Below are positions 1 through 9,654 of a stretch of DNA of 64,000 nt, piece by piece. The stretch covers positions 2,108,001-2,172,000 of the forward strand of contig JBCBSM010000001.1 in the NCBI GenBank assembly GCA_039819165.1, in the 5' to 3' direction. A program made the translations under genes and the position numbers. This stretch comes from Planctomycetota bacterium (GTDB lineage Bacteria; Planctomycetota; Phycisphaerae; Phycisphaerales; UBA1924). How positions within the stretch are numbered: position 1 is the stretch's first letter; each line of letters starts with the position of its first letter. The notes under the pieces are model-generated. The model did no database searches and was not told where the DNA came from. It was given only the letters and a program-made list of their open reading frames with translations.

Positions 1-28
1 AGAACCCGCGCCCCCGCCCGCCCGGCGG

Positions 29-3000
29 CTATCCGCCCAGCGCTGCCCGCAGCTCCTCGAGGGGCTGGCGGTAGCTCTCCGCGCGGCCGCCGTACCGCTC
101 CAGCAGCGTTGCCGCCTGCTCGGCGCTCCGCCGCGCCGCGTCGGCCCGCCCCGACGCCAGCTCCCACTGGCCCCGGCGAACGATCGCGAGCACCTCCTCG
201 GGTGTACCCCGCGCACCGATCAGGAGTTCGCCGATGATCGACTCGGCCTCGTCCAGCCGGTCGCAGGCGATGTAGGCGGTCGCCAGCGTGCTCCCGACGA
301 TCTGCGGCGGCATGCGGCCCGTGGCCCGGGCCCGCTCCGCCAGAGCGATCGCCTCCTCGCAGTCGTCCATCTCGGTCGCCAGCAGGTACGCCAGGTTGTT
401 GAGCGTCTGCCCGTCCTCGGGGTTCCGCTCGATGACCGTCCGCCAGGCCGCCTCCGCCTCGCTGTACCGCGCGCGGTTGTAGAGGGACGAGCCCAGCATG
501 CCGCCCGCCTGCTGCGCCAGCACGTCGTCGGAGCTGCCGGCAAGCTGCCGCAGCTCGTCGAGGCCCTGCACCTCGGTGGACTCGTCGGCCAGCATCAGCG
601 AGCACAGCCAGACCTCGCCGATGCGGTTGGGCGTCTGCGCCACGCCGACTTGACGCGCGAGCTCCAACCGCGTGGGATGGTCCCGCACTGCGCTGGCCAG
701 CGCATTGAACCACGCCACCACCAGCGACGGATCGTTCCGCACCAAGTTGAACGACTGGCGGGCCTCGGCCACCGCGCGGTCCGACGCACCCTCGTCGATC
801 GACAGCCGCGCCGCCAGCAGCGGCAGCACCCAGCTGCCCTCCACGTTGAGCAGCGGGTCGTTCAGCACCTCGCGGGCCTTGCGGCGAGCCGTCGCCGACC
901 CCTGGTTGCTCAGGTGCTCCACGAACTGGGCGGCGATCTGCGGGTTGCGACGCTTGGCCAGCGCCGCCTCGAACAGCGTCGTCGCCTCGTTGGGCCGCTC
1001 CATCTCGGCCATCAGCCGCGCGAACCCCACGATCGAATCCACGTCGCCCGGACGATCCTCGATCGACCGGTTGATCAGGCCCATCGCCTCGGCGACGCGG
1101 GCGTTCTCGACCATCGTGCCGACCAGCTGCGTACGCAGCGGCGCGAGCCGTGGGTTGAGCCGCACCGCCTCGGCCACCGCGTCGCCGGCCTCCTCGTAGC
1201 GCCGCTGATCCATGGCGATCGCGGCCCGCAGCCGGTACGCATCGGCGAGCGCCGGATTGAGCCGGACCGCCTCGGCCAGGTCCTCCTCGGCGTCGCGGCG
1301 GAACTGGGTCTTCTCGGCCTCGGTCAGCTGCTCGTCCGTGAGCACCCGGGCCCAGATCAGCTCGGCCCGCCGGGTGTAGGCCAGCGCCGACGACGGGTGG
1401 CGGGCGATGACCTCGTCCAGCCCCCGCCGCGCACCCGGCAGGTCGCCCTGCCGCCGCGCGATGCGGGCGCTCAGCAGGCCGATGACCTCCGACCGGCGAT
1501 CCTCGTCGGACAGCTGCCCGATCGCGTCGCGGGCTTCATCCAGCCGATCGCTGGTGATGAGCGCCTCGATGCGAGCGCGGCGGAAGACGCCGTCCTCGTC
1601 CGCGCCGCCGGCGATCAACCCATCGATGACATCGATGGCCTCGTCGCCGCGGCCCGATACCAGCAGCAGCTGCGCCAGATTCCGCTCCATCGTGCGGGCC
1701 TCGTCGTCGAGCGAGGAGTACTCCCGCAGCACGGCGATCGCCCGATCCCGCTGGCCGCGGCTGGACAGGAAGGCCGCGTAGGTCATCGCGTCCTGCTGCG
1801 CCAGCGTGCCGGCGTCGCGGCGACGCTGCAGGTAGCCATCGAACACCGCAACGGCGTCGCCCATCCGGCCCTGCTCGGCGTGCCACGCCGCGGCCACCGT
1901 GGCCACCTCGAGCGAGTCCTCGCCCGCGGCGAGCTCGTCGATCAGCGCCCGGCCCTTGGCCCACTCGCCCAGCTGCACGTACAGCCGCGCCAGCGCCAGG
2001 TTGTTGCGGCGGTCGCCGGCGTCGAGCGATCGCATGTCCTCGCGGCGGAGCATCGCTCGGGTCGAATCGCCGACCTCGGCCTCGAGCACCAGCCACACGT
2101 GCACCAGTTCCTCCTGGGCGCCCGCGTTGTCGATGGCCCGCCGCGCGATCTCGAGCGCCCGCACGGGGCGGCCTAGCTCGCGGATGGTCGCCACCGCCGT
2201 CCGCGCCACCGCGGCGTCGGTCGGATCGATCCGCAGCGCGTCCTCGTAGGCGGCGACCGCCTCCTCGACCTGCCCGGTGACCGCCAGCAGACGCGCGATC
2301 TCCCGCTGGATGCCCGCGCTGGTGATGCCGTCGCTCGCGACGGTCCGCAGCAGGTCGAGCGCCCGCGCGGGCTCGCCCCGCGCCGACAGCAGCCGCGCCT
2401 GGAAGATCCGCCCGCCGGCCTGGTCCAGGTCCTGCTCGACGGCCTCCCGCACGAACCGCTCGGCGGCCTGCATGTCGCCCTCGCGGACCGCCCGGTTGAA
2501 CATCCGCTCGACGACCTGCGGCGACTGCGGCTCGAGCGCGTAGGCCTTGTCCAGCTCGGCATCGGCCTCGGCGACCAAGCCCTCGTTGAGGTAGATGCGA
2601 TAGATGTTCAGGTGCTTGGACAGCTCGCCGAGCTGCTCGTTCTCGCGGATGAACGCCACGCGGCCGTCCACCGTCCGCGAGGCCTCCAGCGCCCGCTTGC
2701 GCCGCAGCAGGCTCTCGTCGCCGGGGAAGCGCGACAGGCCCTCGTCGGCGGCGGCGATCGCCGCATCCAGCCGATCGGCCACCGCGTTCACGTAGATCAG
2801 CAGCATGTACAGCCGCGGATCGGCGCCCGCCTGCTCGGCCGTCTGGCGGATCACGGCGATGGCCCGGTCGAACTTGGGCACGCCCCCGCCCCGCGGGTTC
2901 ATCAGCTGCTCGACGCGGGCGACCGCGTTGTCGATCGGATCGTCGAAGGCGCGAATGCCCATCTTCGCCTGCAGCCGCTCGCGGGTCTGCGTCACGATCT

Positions 3001-4660
3001 CGGCGTCGGGGGCCAGGCGGAAGGCCTCTTCGGCGGCCTGCAGCGCATCGGCATCCGAGTTCATCTGTTCGTGCAGCTGCGCCAGGGACAGCCACGCGCG
3101 GTAGCTGTTGGGACGCTCGTCGATGAAGGCCTCCAGCTGCTCGAGCGCGAGGCCCGGCTGGTTCTGCTCCAGATAGATCAGCGACAGCAGCCGCGACAGC
3201 TCCGGATCCGTCGAGCCCGTTGCCCGCTGGAAGCCAATCGCCAGACGCAGCGCCTCGGCCGTCCGCCCGTCGAGGAAGGCGATGCGGGCGTCCAGGAAGT
3301 CCAGCTGCGGGAGGCCCTCGCCGAACTTGGCATCGAGCGCCTCGCGCAGCTCGGTCACCCGCTGCCGCGCCGCTTGCCGCGCGGCGTCGCCCTCGGCCTG
3401 CTGGGCGAGCTGCACCGCACTCTGCGCGCTCACGATCGCCGCCTGCGTCTTCCGCTGCGAGACGAAGATGCCGTCGAGGCTGATGGGCAGCGGCGGCGTC
3501 TCGGCCACCTGCTGGAACAGCCGGATTGCGCGGTCGTGGTCGCCGGATTCCCGAGCCAGCAACCCCTCCACGAAGTTCAGTTCGGCCAGCTCGGTGGCGT
3601 CATCGGCCGCACTCGCACGGGCCGCTGCGAGCAGGCGATTGGTCAGCGGCGTCTCGTTGCGGCGGAACGCCACGGTCTCCAGACGCCACAGCAGCTGCGC
3701 CTCGTTCCCGCTCAGCTCGCCCGGATCGGCGTTCTCGAGCAACCTGGCGACCACCTGCTCGATCCGCGGCGCGTATTCGGCTGCCAGCAGCTGGTTGGCC
3801 TCCCGCTGCTGCTGCGGGTCGCGGATCTCGCGGATCGGCCGGGCTCGCATCTCCATCTCGAGACGCAGGTCCTCGAGGATCGCCCGCGCGTCGCCCGGAT
3901 GCGCCGCGAGGTAGGCGTCCAGCTCCTGCTGGGCCTGCTCGAAGAGCCGATCGGCCTCCCGACCCCGCCGACGATCGGCGTCGCGGGCCTGGCTCACGAT
4001 CCACTGCACGCGGCCGAGCAGCGCCTCGGTGTCGTCGGGGTCGACCAGTAGCGCCGCCGCCAGATCGGCCAACGCCTGGTCGCGGAAGTCGCTGTCCGCC
4101 TCGCCGCCCGTCACCACCATGTTCAGGTTCGCCAGCCCGCGGTAGCGCCGGAGGCGGTTCCAGTCGGCGGTCGGGTCGTCGGCCTCGGGCGTGGTCGCGA
4201 AGTTGCGCAGCGCCACGTCCGTCTCGTCCAGCAGGAAGCGCCAGCTGCTGCCGCCCGCGACGGCCCGGTAGAACAGCAGCCGCTGGTACTGCGTCTCGAG
4301 GTAGCTGGCCCACGCGTCGGCGTCGGTCCGCTTGGCCACCGCAAGCTGACGCAGCGCCGGCATGTATTCCTGGAAGAACACGTCGGTGTAGCGCGTCTCG
4401 GTGTCGGGCGTCAGCCGCTGGAGCGACTCGATCCACCGCTCGAGGTACACGATGTTGAAGCGGTCCTTGTTGACGGCCTTGGAGAACGCGCGTTCGGCCT
4501 CGACGAAGTCGCCCGCCGCGTAGGCGGTCTCCCCCGCGGTGTAGTGATCCTGGGCCGACTTCTGCACCACGAAGTACGCCGCCGCCGCCATGCCGACGAA
4601 GATGACGGCGATCACGCCGCACACGATCGCCACGAAGCGGACATTCACCCTGGCTGCCAT
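29..4660 (-). CDS. Very large membrane-anchored TPR-repeat protein of the exosortase locus
   Basis: A 1543-residue protein with one N-terminal membrane segment (about residues 8-30) and no other obvious membrane helix. The rest is almost entirely degenerate tetratricopeptide helices, for example the DPDDTEALLGRVQ and RNPEDGQTLNNLAYLLA units. It should sit on the periplasmic face as a long solenoid that binds other proteins. The ATG at 4660 has GGAGG 5 nt upstream. It follows the EpsI-like gene after 49 nt on the same strand, so it is probably the last gene of the exopolysaccharide/exosortase operon, which also ends close to the window edge. Large TPR proteins accompany exosortase loci in other bacteria (the PrsT type), so a role in polymer export or protein sorting is inferred from context. 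No catalytic motif was found. Confidence 0.85.
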   Translation of the reverse strand: MAARVNVRFVAIVCGVIAVIFVGMAAAAYFVVQKSAQDHYTAGETAYAAGDFVEAERAFSKAVNKDRFNIVYLERWIESLQRLTPDTETRYTDVFFQEYMPALRQLAVAKRTDADAWASYLETQYQRLLFYRAVAGGSSWRFLLDETDVALRNFATTPEADDPTADWNRLRRYRGLANLNMVVTGGEADSDFRDQALADLAAALLVDPDDTEALLGRVQWIVSQARDADRRRGREADRLFEQAQQELDAYLAAHPGDARAILEDLRLEMEMRARPIREIRDPQQQREANQLLAAEYAPRIEQVVARLLENADPGELSGNEAQLLWRLETVAFRRNETPLTNRLLAAARASAADDATELAELNFVEGLLARESGDHDRAIRLFQQVAETPPLPISLDGIFVSQRKTQAAIVSAQSAVQLAQQAEGDAARQAARQRVTELREALDAKFGEGLPQLDFLDARIAFLDGRTAEALRLAIGFQRATGSTDPELSRLLSLIYLEQNQPGLALEQLEAFIDERPNSYRAWLSLAQLHEQMNSDADALQAAEEAFRLAPDAEIVTQTRERLQAKMGIRAFDDPIDNAVARVEQLMNPRGGGVPKFDRAIAVIRQTAEQAGADPRLYMLLIYVNAVADRLDAAIAAADEGLSRFPGDESLLRRKRALEASRTVDGRVAFIRENEQLGELSKHLNIYRIYLNEGLVAEADAELDKAYALEPQSPQVVERMFNRAVREGDMQAAERFVREAVEQDLDQAGGRIFQARLLSARGEPARALDLLRTVASDGITSAGIQREIARLLAVTGQVEEAVAAYEDALRIDPTDAAVARTAVATIRELGRPVRALEIARRAIDNAGAQEELVHVWLVLEAEVGDSTRAMLRREDMRSLDAGDRRNNLALARLYVQLGEWAKGRALIDELAAGEDSLEVATVAAAWHAEQGRMGDAVAVFDGYLQRRRDAGTLAQQDAMTYAAFLSSRGQRDRAIAVLREYSSLDDEARTMERNLAQLLLVSGRGDEAIDVIDGLIAGGADEDGVFRRARIEALITSDRLDEARDAIGQLSDEDRRSEVIGLLSARIARRQGDLPGARRGLDEVIARHPSSALAYTRRAELIWARVLTDEQLTEAEKTQFRRDAEEDLAEAVRLNPALADAYRLRAAIAMDQRRYEEAGDAVAEAVRLNPRLAPLRTQLVGTMVENARVAEAMGLINRSIEDRPGDVDSIVGFARLMAEMERPNEATTLFEAALAKRRNPQIAAQFVEHLSNQGSATARRKAREVLNDPLLNVEGSWVLPLLAARLSIDEGASDRAVAEARQSFNLVRNDPSLVVAWFNALASAVRDHPTRLELARQVGVAQTPNRIGEVWLCSLMLADESTEVQGLDELRQLAGSSDDVLAQQAGGMLGSSLYNRARYSEAEAAWRTVIERNPEDGQTLNNLAYLLATEMDDCEEAIALAERARATGRMPPQIVGSTLATAYIACDRLDEAESIIGELLIGARGTPEEVLAIVRRGQWELASGRADAARRSAEQAATLLERYGGRAESYRQPLEELRAALGG

Positions 4661-4709
4661 GACTGCCTCCGCGCGGGGGCGCGCCCCGCCTGCACGCCCG
4701 CGGGCGTGG

Positions 4710-5615
4710 TCAATCGTCGCTCGCGTCTTCGGGCCAGCGGCCCTCGGTGACGTCCCGCCAATCCGGGACGCACAGCATCAGCTCGCCCAGCAGGTCATCG
4801 AGCAGGTCCGAGGCCACCTCGGCCAGCTCCGCGGGCGAGTCCACCTGCCCGCTGTTCACCTGCACCTTCAGGTAGTACGAGTAGTCGGTCTTGAGATCGA
4901 AGGCCAGCAGCCGCACGCCCTCGGCGCTATCGCGATGCTCGCCGTTGGCGATGAAGAAGTAGCCCGCGTAGAAGTCGCCCCGATCGGGGATCAGGAAGCT
5001 GGTGACCCGAAGCGTGATGTCCCGCGGATCCAGCGGCAGCAGCACCCGCTGCCCGGGGCGGTTGGAGTACGCCCCCCGCGCCAGCGGCGTGGTGAACGCG
5101 CGACCCTGCATCGACTCGGGTGCGTCGCGCATCGGCAGCCACCGCGAGTCGTCCAGCGTCAGCGTCTCGTAGTACGGCCCCGCGCCGATCTGCAGCCCGC
5201 CGCCCACGAAGCACCGCTCGGGGATGTGCGGCACCGTGTCGATCGAGCCCGTGTAGTACGCCACGTGCAGGTCGATCACGCGGGGCTCGGCCCCGTCGGC
5301 CGGGTCCTTCTCGCGGTAGGTCCGCGTCACGTAGTTCTCGGTGCCCAGGGTCTGCTCGATCTCCGAGTCCTCGAAGCGATCGGGGCCCACGCGGATCCAC
5401 CGCGGGGTCTCGGCCGGCAGGTCGACCAGTTCCAGGCCCGTCTGCGGGTAGATGGGCTTCTTCTGCAGGTACAGGCCCAGCGTGCGGATGGTCCATCCAA
5501 GGCCAGCGCCCGAAGCCACCAGCACCGAGATCGCCAGCACGCAGGAGACCAGCACGCCCCGCGGCAGGCCCGGACGGCCCCCGCCCACACCGGTGCCCGG
5601 ATTCGCCTTCGTCAT
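4710..5615 (-). CDS. Exosortase-associated EpsI-domain protein
   Basis: A 301-residue protein with one N-terminal membrane helix (about residues 21-43) and a periplasmic domain. The HIPERC segment (His130, Cys135) matches the H-x-P-x-x-C signature of the EpsI/exosortase C-terminal domain family. Its ATG overlaps the exosortase stop in an ATGA arrangement (5612-5615), which implies translational coupling. In other exosortase systems EpsI is either fused to the exosortase or encoded next to it, and here it is separate. The family's biochemical role is unsettled; a part in polysaccharide-linked sorting is inferred. The start at MTKAN is chosen because of the 4-nt overlap; the open frame extends further upstream only in antisense-like sequence. 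Confidence 0.88.
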   Translation of the reverse strand: MTKANPGTGVGGGRPGLPRGVLVSCVLAISVLVASGAGLGWTIRTLGLYLQKKPIYPQTGLELVDLPAETPRWIRVGPDRFEDSEIEQTLGTENYVTRTYREKDPADGAEPRVIDLHVAYYTGSIDTVPHIPERCFVGGGLQIGAGPYYETLTLDDSRWLPMRDAPESMQGRAFTTPLARGAYSNRPGQRVLLPLDPRDITLRVTSFLIPDRGDFYAGYFFIANGEHRDSAEGVRLLAFDLKTDYSYYLKVQVNSGQVDSPAELAEVASDLLDDLLGELMLCVPDWRDVTEGRWPEDASDD

Positions 5616-6583
5616 GATGCGGACCCTCCGCTCGCGGCGCTCGCCGCCGCCGGCTCGTCCTCGCGGACCACGCGGTTGAGGATCCACACCAGCCCCAGGA
5701 ACAGCAGCAGCCCGGGCACCAGCAGCAGCGTGCCGATGATCATGTGGGCCTCGCCCGAGGCCAGCTCCGGATCGACGTAGACCGACAGGAAGCCCAGCAC
5801 CGCCACGCGGACCATGTTGAGCGCGATCGCCACCGGCACGCTGAGCAGCACCACCGCCGTTCGCTGCCACCACTGCCGGCACTGCGAGAACGCGATGGCC
5901 GCTCCCAGCGCCACGAAGGCCACCACCATCCGCATGCCCGAGCACGCCTCGGCCACGTTGAGTGCATGCTCGGTGCCGCTGGCGTCCAGCACGCGGATGA
6001 TGTTGCCGTCCCGCACCGGGTCGAGCCCGAGCGGATAGCCGAAGACCGTCAGCAGCACGTGCCCGCCCTGCGAGGCGATCAGCTGCAGCTGGAAGGTGAT
6101 GGCCAGCATCACCCGCTCCGATACCGTCACCGCAAACAGCAGGTAGGCGATCGGCACGATCGCGACACGCATCACCTGCGGGCCCAGCACCAGAAGCACG
6201 AAGCCGAACACCGAGAGCACCAGCGCGAAGCCCTGCAGCATGTGCGTCGGCACGCCGACGATGAAGAACACGTAGCACGCGATGCCCAGCAGCAGCGGCA
6301 GCAGCCCGGGCCAGAACGGCTGCACGCGGGTCGCCAGCAGCCGCTCGCGACGCTGCCACAGCAGCAGCACCGCGATGGCCGGCACCGCGAACGCATGCCC
6401 CCAGTCATCCAGGCGGTTCAGGCTGATCTGGCCCTGCCGGGCGAACCACGTCGAGAAGAGCCACGCGAAGGCCGCCACCGACAGCCCGCCCAGCACCAGA
6501 GCCGCCCGGGAGCCGAGCACCGCGAACGCGGCCGACCGGCGATCCACGCCGGCGATTGGTTGTTCGGCCACTGCGCTGCCCAC
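5612..6583 (-). CDS. Exosortase/archaeosortase family transpeptidase
   Basis: A polytopic membrane protein of about 323 residues. It has the three family-invariant residues in order: Cys214 in ACSGMR, Arg259 in LNMVR and His280 in GEAHMIIG. Exosortases cut C-terminal PEP-CTERM-type signals and are thought to attach the protein to a surface polymer. The GTG at 6583 is preferred: it has GGGAGG 5-6 nt upstream, and the longer reading (ATG at 6739) would overlap the preceding gene by 47 bp with a composition unlike a membrane protein. Upstream is the Wza-like lipoprotein and downstream the coupled EpsI gene. Plausible substrates are the two sorting-tail proteins at 56839 and 57815. The exosortase subclass cannot be named from the sequence alone. 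Confidence 0.92.
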   Translation of the reverse strand: MGSAVAEQPIAGVDRRSAAFAVLGSRAALVLGGLSVAAFAWLFSTWFARQGQISLNRLDDWGHAFAVPAIAVLLLWQRRERLLATRVQPFWPGLLPLLLGIACYVFFIVGVPTHMLQGFALVLSVFGFVLLVLGPQVMRVAIVPIAYLLFAVTVSERVMLAITFQLQLIASQGGHVLLTVFGYPLGLDPVRDGNIIRVLDASGTEHALNVAEACSGMRMVVAFVALGAAIAFSQCRQWWQRTAVVLLSVPVAIALNMVRVAVLGFLSVYVDPELASGEAHMIIGTLLLVPGLLLFLGLVWILNRVVREDEPAAASAASGGSAS

Positions 6584-6692
6584 GCCACCCTCCCGGATGC
6601 CCCCCGACCCGCGGAAGGACGTGCTACGACCCGCCCGGGCGAGGGTTCTGGTCGAATTTTCCCGTCCCCGCGGCGATGCCGGCGGGCCCGAA

Positions 6693-8201
6693 TCAGAACG
6701 CGCTGTCGACCGGCGGCGGGCCGAACACGTCGTTACCAAAGTTGCGGTCCAGCAGGAAGCCGAAGCCGTAGGTCACCCGGAAGCCGTTGCGGAATACCGC
6801 CAGCGGGTACGCCCAGATCGACGACCCGACGTTGATGCGATCGTTGGGCTTGATGTAGATATCGGGCTCGGCCCCGTCGTTGATGGCCCGCAGGTTGAGC
6901 ATGATGGTCGCCTGGCGGTCGCCGTCGAGCATCCGCACCAGCTCCACCCGCTCGGGCACGCCCAGCCCGTTCACCCCGCCGGCGGCGTCGATGGCCCGCA
7001 TCAGCGTCAGGTTGGGGGCGATGCCGAAGCTGCCCGGCCGGTTGACGAAGCCCGCGATGTAGAACGAGCCCGAGGCCCCCGTCGGCACCCGGATGACGTC
7101 GCCCGGCTCGACCACGATGTTGTACCGCATGTCGCCGGCGATCAGCCGCTGCGCCGGGATGCGGATCACCCGCTGCGTGAGCAGCTGGCTGGGCGTCAGG
7201 CCGCCGCTGAGGGCGCCGATCGGGCCGGCGACGCCCCGGCCGGCGACGCCGCCGCCGGCGACGCGGATCCACTGCCCGTCGAGGAACATCCACGTGGAGT
7301 CCTCGTCCCGCGGCTCGCCGCCGCGCCGCGACGGCTGACCGTCGAACAGCTCGATCGCCGGCTCGCGGGGCTCGTCGGCGGCGGGCTGGCTTCCATCCTG
7401 GCGGATCGCCAGGGCCGACGGGCTCGGGTCCTCGCCCCCCAGAAGGTCGTCGATGTCGCCCAGAAGGTCGTCGCCCGTCGGGGCGTCGACCGGATCGCGA
7501 ACGCCGTCACCGGGGTCCTGGCCGAAGTCAAGCCGCAGCTCGTCGGCCAGCGCGATCTGCCGGATCACCAGGATGTCCTCGGCCGTCTCGCTCACCCAGC
7601 CCGACTCGGCCAGCGCATCCAGCATGCGGTAGTCGGCCTTGGGGATGATGTACGTGCCGGGCCCGGGCACCGCGCCGACGACCGAATAGGTCGATTGCCG
7701 CGGATTCTGGATGGACACCTGCACCAGGGGCCGGCGGACGTCGCCCTCGTCCTGGGCCGCCTCGGTCAGCCGCTGGCGGATCTCGTCGAGCGTCAGCCCC
7801 GCCACGGGCACGTAGCCCAGCTTGTCGATGTAGATCGTGCCCTGGCCGTCCACGACGACGAAGAACTGCGCCGGGGCGCCGGCCACCAGCAGGTCGGTAA
7901 TCACCACGCCCAGCGAGTCGCCCGGCCCCACGCGGTAGATCCGCGGGCGGGGGATCAGGTCGTCGGGCGTCACCTCGCTCAGTTCGACGAACTCGTCGTC
8001 GGGCCCCTCGATGGCCGCGATGCGGTCGAGGATCGGCACCACCGTCGGCGTCCGCTCCCAGCGGCCAACGACGCTCTGGTCCAGGAAGCTGTCGACGCCG
8101 CAGCCCGTCGTCGCCAGCAGCGCGGCGGCGGCCAGGGCGGCCAGCCCGCGCAGCGCCGCGCGAGAGCCTCGGGAGAGCGGGCGGGTCTGCTGGTCCGTCA
8201 T
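6693..8201 (-). CDS. Wza-like polysaccharide export lipoprotein with SLBB domains
   Basis: A 502-residue protein with a lipoprotein signal (cleavage before Cys34 in LLATTGC). A poly-export domain follows, beginning RIYRVGPGDSLGVVI and covering roughly residues 88-190. Two SLBB-like segments follow: the YSVVGAVPGPGTYIIPKADY stretch and the FYIAGFVNRPGSFGIAPN stretch. Between them lies a low-complexity acidic insert (about residues 225-320) not usual for Wza. Family knowledge: these proteins form the outer-membrane channel for capsule or exopolysaccharide. It is the first gene seen in the exosortase operon. A GAAGGGG sequence about 11 nt before the ATG may serve as ribosome binding site. The partner synthesis and chain-length genes are not in the window. 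Confidence 0.88.
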   Translation of the reverse strand: MTDQQTRPLSRGSRAALRGLAALAAAALLATTGCGVDSFLDQSVVGRWERTPTVVPILDRIAAIEGPDDEFVELSEVTPDDLIPRPRIYRVGPGDSLGVVITDLLVAGAPAQFFVVVDGQGTIYIDKLGYVPVAGLTLDEIRQRLTEAAQDEGDVRRPLVQVSIQNPRQSTYSVVGAVPGPGTYIIPKADYRMLDALAESGWVSETAEDILVIRQIALADELRLDFGQDPGDGVRDPVDAPTGDDLLGDIDDLLGGEDPSPSALAIRQDGSQPAADEPREPAIELFDGQPSRRGGEPRDEDSTWMFLDGQWIRVAGGGVAGRGVAGPIGALSGGLTPSQLLTQRVIRIPAQRLIAGDMRYNIVVEPGDVIRVPTGASGSFYIAGFVNRPGSFGIAPNLTLMRAIDAAGGVNGLGVPERVELVRMLDGDRQATIMLNLRAINDGAEPDIYIKPNDRINVGSSIWAYPLAVFRNGFRVTYGFGFLLDRNFGNDVFGPPPVDSAF

Positions 8202-8502
8202 CGCGTGGGCACCCCTTCACCTCGATCCACGCCGCCCAACTCTGCAGCGCGGCGGCTCGCTCCATCGTCCATCGGCCCGGCAACGCTAGAGCCCTGCCGG
8301 GGCCTGAGGCCGTACTCCCCCTGCCGCGCGGGGTTCGCGCCCGCTCGGGGGTCTTTCCAGCATCGACACGCCGCGGGGGCGTTCTGAGCCCGATGGCCGC
8401 CCAATGGCCAGCCGGCGGGCCGGCCCGGGCGAGCGCAGGATCTGCCCCGGGGCCATCCCCCGCGAATCCGGACCCCCAAGCAGCCGAACCTATTGTCTCC
8501 TA
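8202..8502. promoter_or_regulatory. Divergent intergenic region, export lipoprotein / lipA
   Basis: These 301 bases separate two divergent genes and hold no credible ORF. On the minus side a TAGCGT hexamer at 8283-8288 could be a -10 element, giving a leader of about 75 nt before the export lipoprotein. On the plus side TATTGT at 8491-8496 lies 6 nt before the lipA ATG. Short GC-rich inverted repeats (GGCC-TGA-GGCC at about 8301-8311 and a GCCGGC pair near 8412-8425) are visible, but nothing diagnostic of a known operator or riboswitch. Confidence 0.4.
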
Positions 8503-9615
8503 ATGGCTCCGACGACCTCCGCCAGCCCCACGCCCGACGCCCCGCCCAGCACCGCGGAGGCGCGCATCGACCGTGGGATCGCCCGCCACCCGAGACCCGC
8601 GGGCGGCAACCCGCTCCGCCGGGTCGATAAGCCCGTGCTGAGCCTCACCGACCGCGTCCTGAACAACGAGGGGCCCCAGCAGCTCCAGAACAAGCGCAAG
8701 CCCAGCTGGCTCAAGGCCAAGCTCCCCGGCGGCCCGGGCTACGAGCGGGTCAAGGCCATCATGGACGAGCACGGGCTGTTCACCGTGTGCCAGGAGGCCG
8801 GCTGCCCCAACATGGGCGAGTGCTGGGCCCGCGGCGTGGCCACCATCATGATCCTGGGCGATACCTGCACCCGGGCCTGCGGCTTCTGCAACGTCAAGAC
8901 CGGCCGCCCGCCCACGCTCGACAAGGACGAGCCCCGCCGCGTGGCCGAGAGCCTCCGCCTGATGCACCAGGAGGCCAAGCTCAAGCACGTGGTCATCACC
9001 AGCGTCAACCGCGACGAGCTCCGCGATGGCGGCGCCGGCATCTGGGCCGAGACCATCCTCCGGGGGCGCGAGGCCTGCCCCGGCATGAGCCTCGAGGTGC
9101 TCATCCCCGACTTCATGGGCGACTGGGCCGCCCTCCAGATGGTCATCGACGCCAGGCCCCACATCATCAACCACAACCTCGAGTGCGTCCGCCGGATGTA
9201 CCCCGCCGTCCGCCCGAGCGCCAAGTTCGATCGCTCGCTGGAATTACTCCGCCGCGTGAAGGAGCAGGGCGGCGTCGCCAAGACCGGCATCATGGTCGGC
9301 ATCGGCGAGAAGGACGAGGAAGTGATCGCCCTCTTCGACGACGTGCTCGAAGGCACCCGGGCCAAGGGCCCCGATGGCACCGAGGACGCCTGCGACATCC
9401 TGACGATCGGCCAGTACCTGCAGCCGACCCGCAACCACCTACCCATCGACCGCTGGGTGCACCCCGACACCTTTGCTATGTACAAGGAAGAGGGGCTGAA
9501 GCGCGGCTTCAAGGTCGTCGAGAGCGGCCCGCTGGTCCGCTCCAGCTACCACGCCGACCACCAGGCCGACGTGCTCAGCACGATCGAGGTGGAGCGGGGC
9601 CGGCGGGCGACTTGA
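8503..9615 (+). CDS. lipA: Lipoyl synthase
   Basis: A 370-residue radical SAM enzyme that inserts two sulfurs into protein-bound octanoyl groups. Both iron-sulfur cluster sites are complete: the auxiliary cluster cysteines Cys96, Cys101 and Cys107 ([12 protein letters not shown]), and the radical SAM triad Cys122, Cys126 and Cys129 (CTRACGFC). The C-terminal RSSYHAD motif, whose Ser ligates the auxiliary cluster, is present. An N-terminal extension of about 60 residues precedes the conserved core, longer than in E. coli. The ATG at 8503 has no Shine-Dalgarno sequence, but TATTGT ends 6 nt upstream, so the message may be leaderless. No lipB is nearby. Confidence 0.96.
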   Translation: MAPTTSASPTPDAPPSTAEARIDRGIARHPRPAGGNPLRRVDKPVLSLTDRVLNNEGPQQLQNKRKPSWLKAKLPGGPGYERVKAIMDEHGLFTVCQEAGCPNMGECWARGVATIMILGDTCTRACGFCNVKTGRPPTLDKDEPRRVAESLRLMHQEAKLKHVVITSVNRDELRDGGAGIWAETILRGREACPGMSLEVLIPDFMGDWAALQMVIDARPHIINHNLECVRRMYPAVRPSAKFDRSLELLRRVKEQGGVAKTGIMVGIGEKDEEVIALFDDVLEGTRAKGPDGTEDACDILTIGQYLQPTRNHLPIDRWVHPDTFAMYKEEGLKRGFKVVESGPLVRSSYHADHQADVLSTIEVERGRRAT

Positions 9616-9633
9616 TAACATCCAACTAGCGAC

Positions 9634-9654
9634 CACGCTCGTTGCCGGAGCGTG
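9634..9654. terminator. Hairpin between convergent lipA and methyltransferase genes
   Basis: CACGCTC (9634-9640) and GAGCGTG (9648-9654) form a perfect 7-bp stem with a 7-nt loop. It fills the 39-nt gap between two converging genes and abuts the methyltransferase stop codon. There is no T-tract on either strand, so an intrinsic terminator role is only tentative. Confidence 0.35.

Noticed and set aside
650-2176. Long plus-strand open frames opposite the TPR gene (also at 2612-4051)
   Set aside because: At this GC content antisense frames stay open by chance. The residues are dominated by Arg, His and Gln, with no motif, and the opposite strand has a clear repeat protein.
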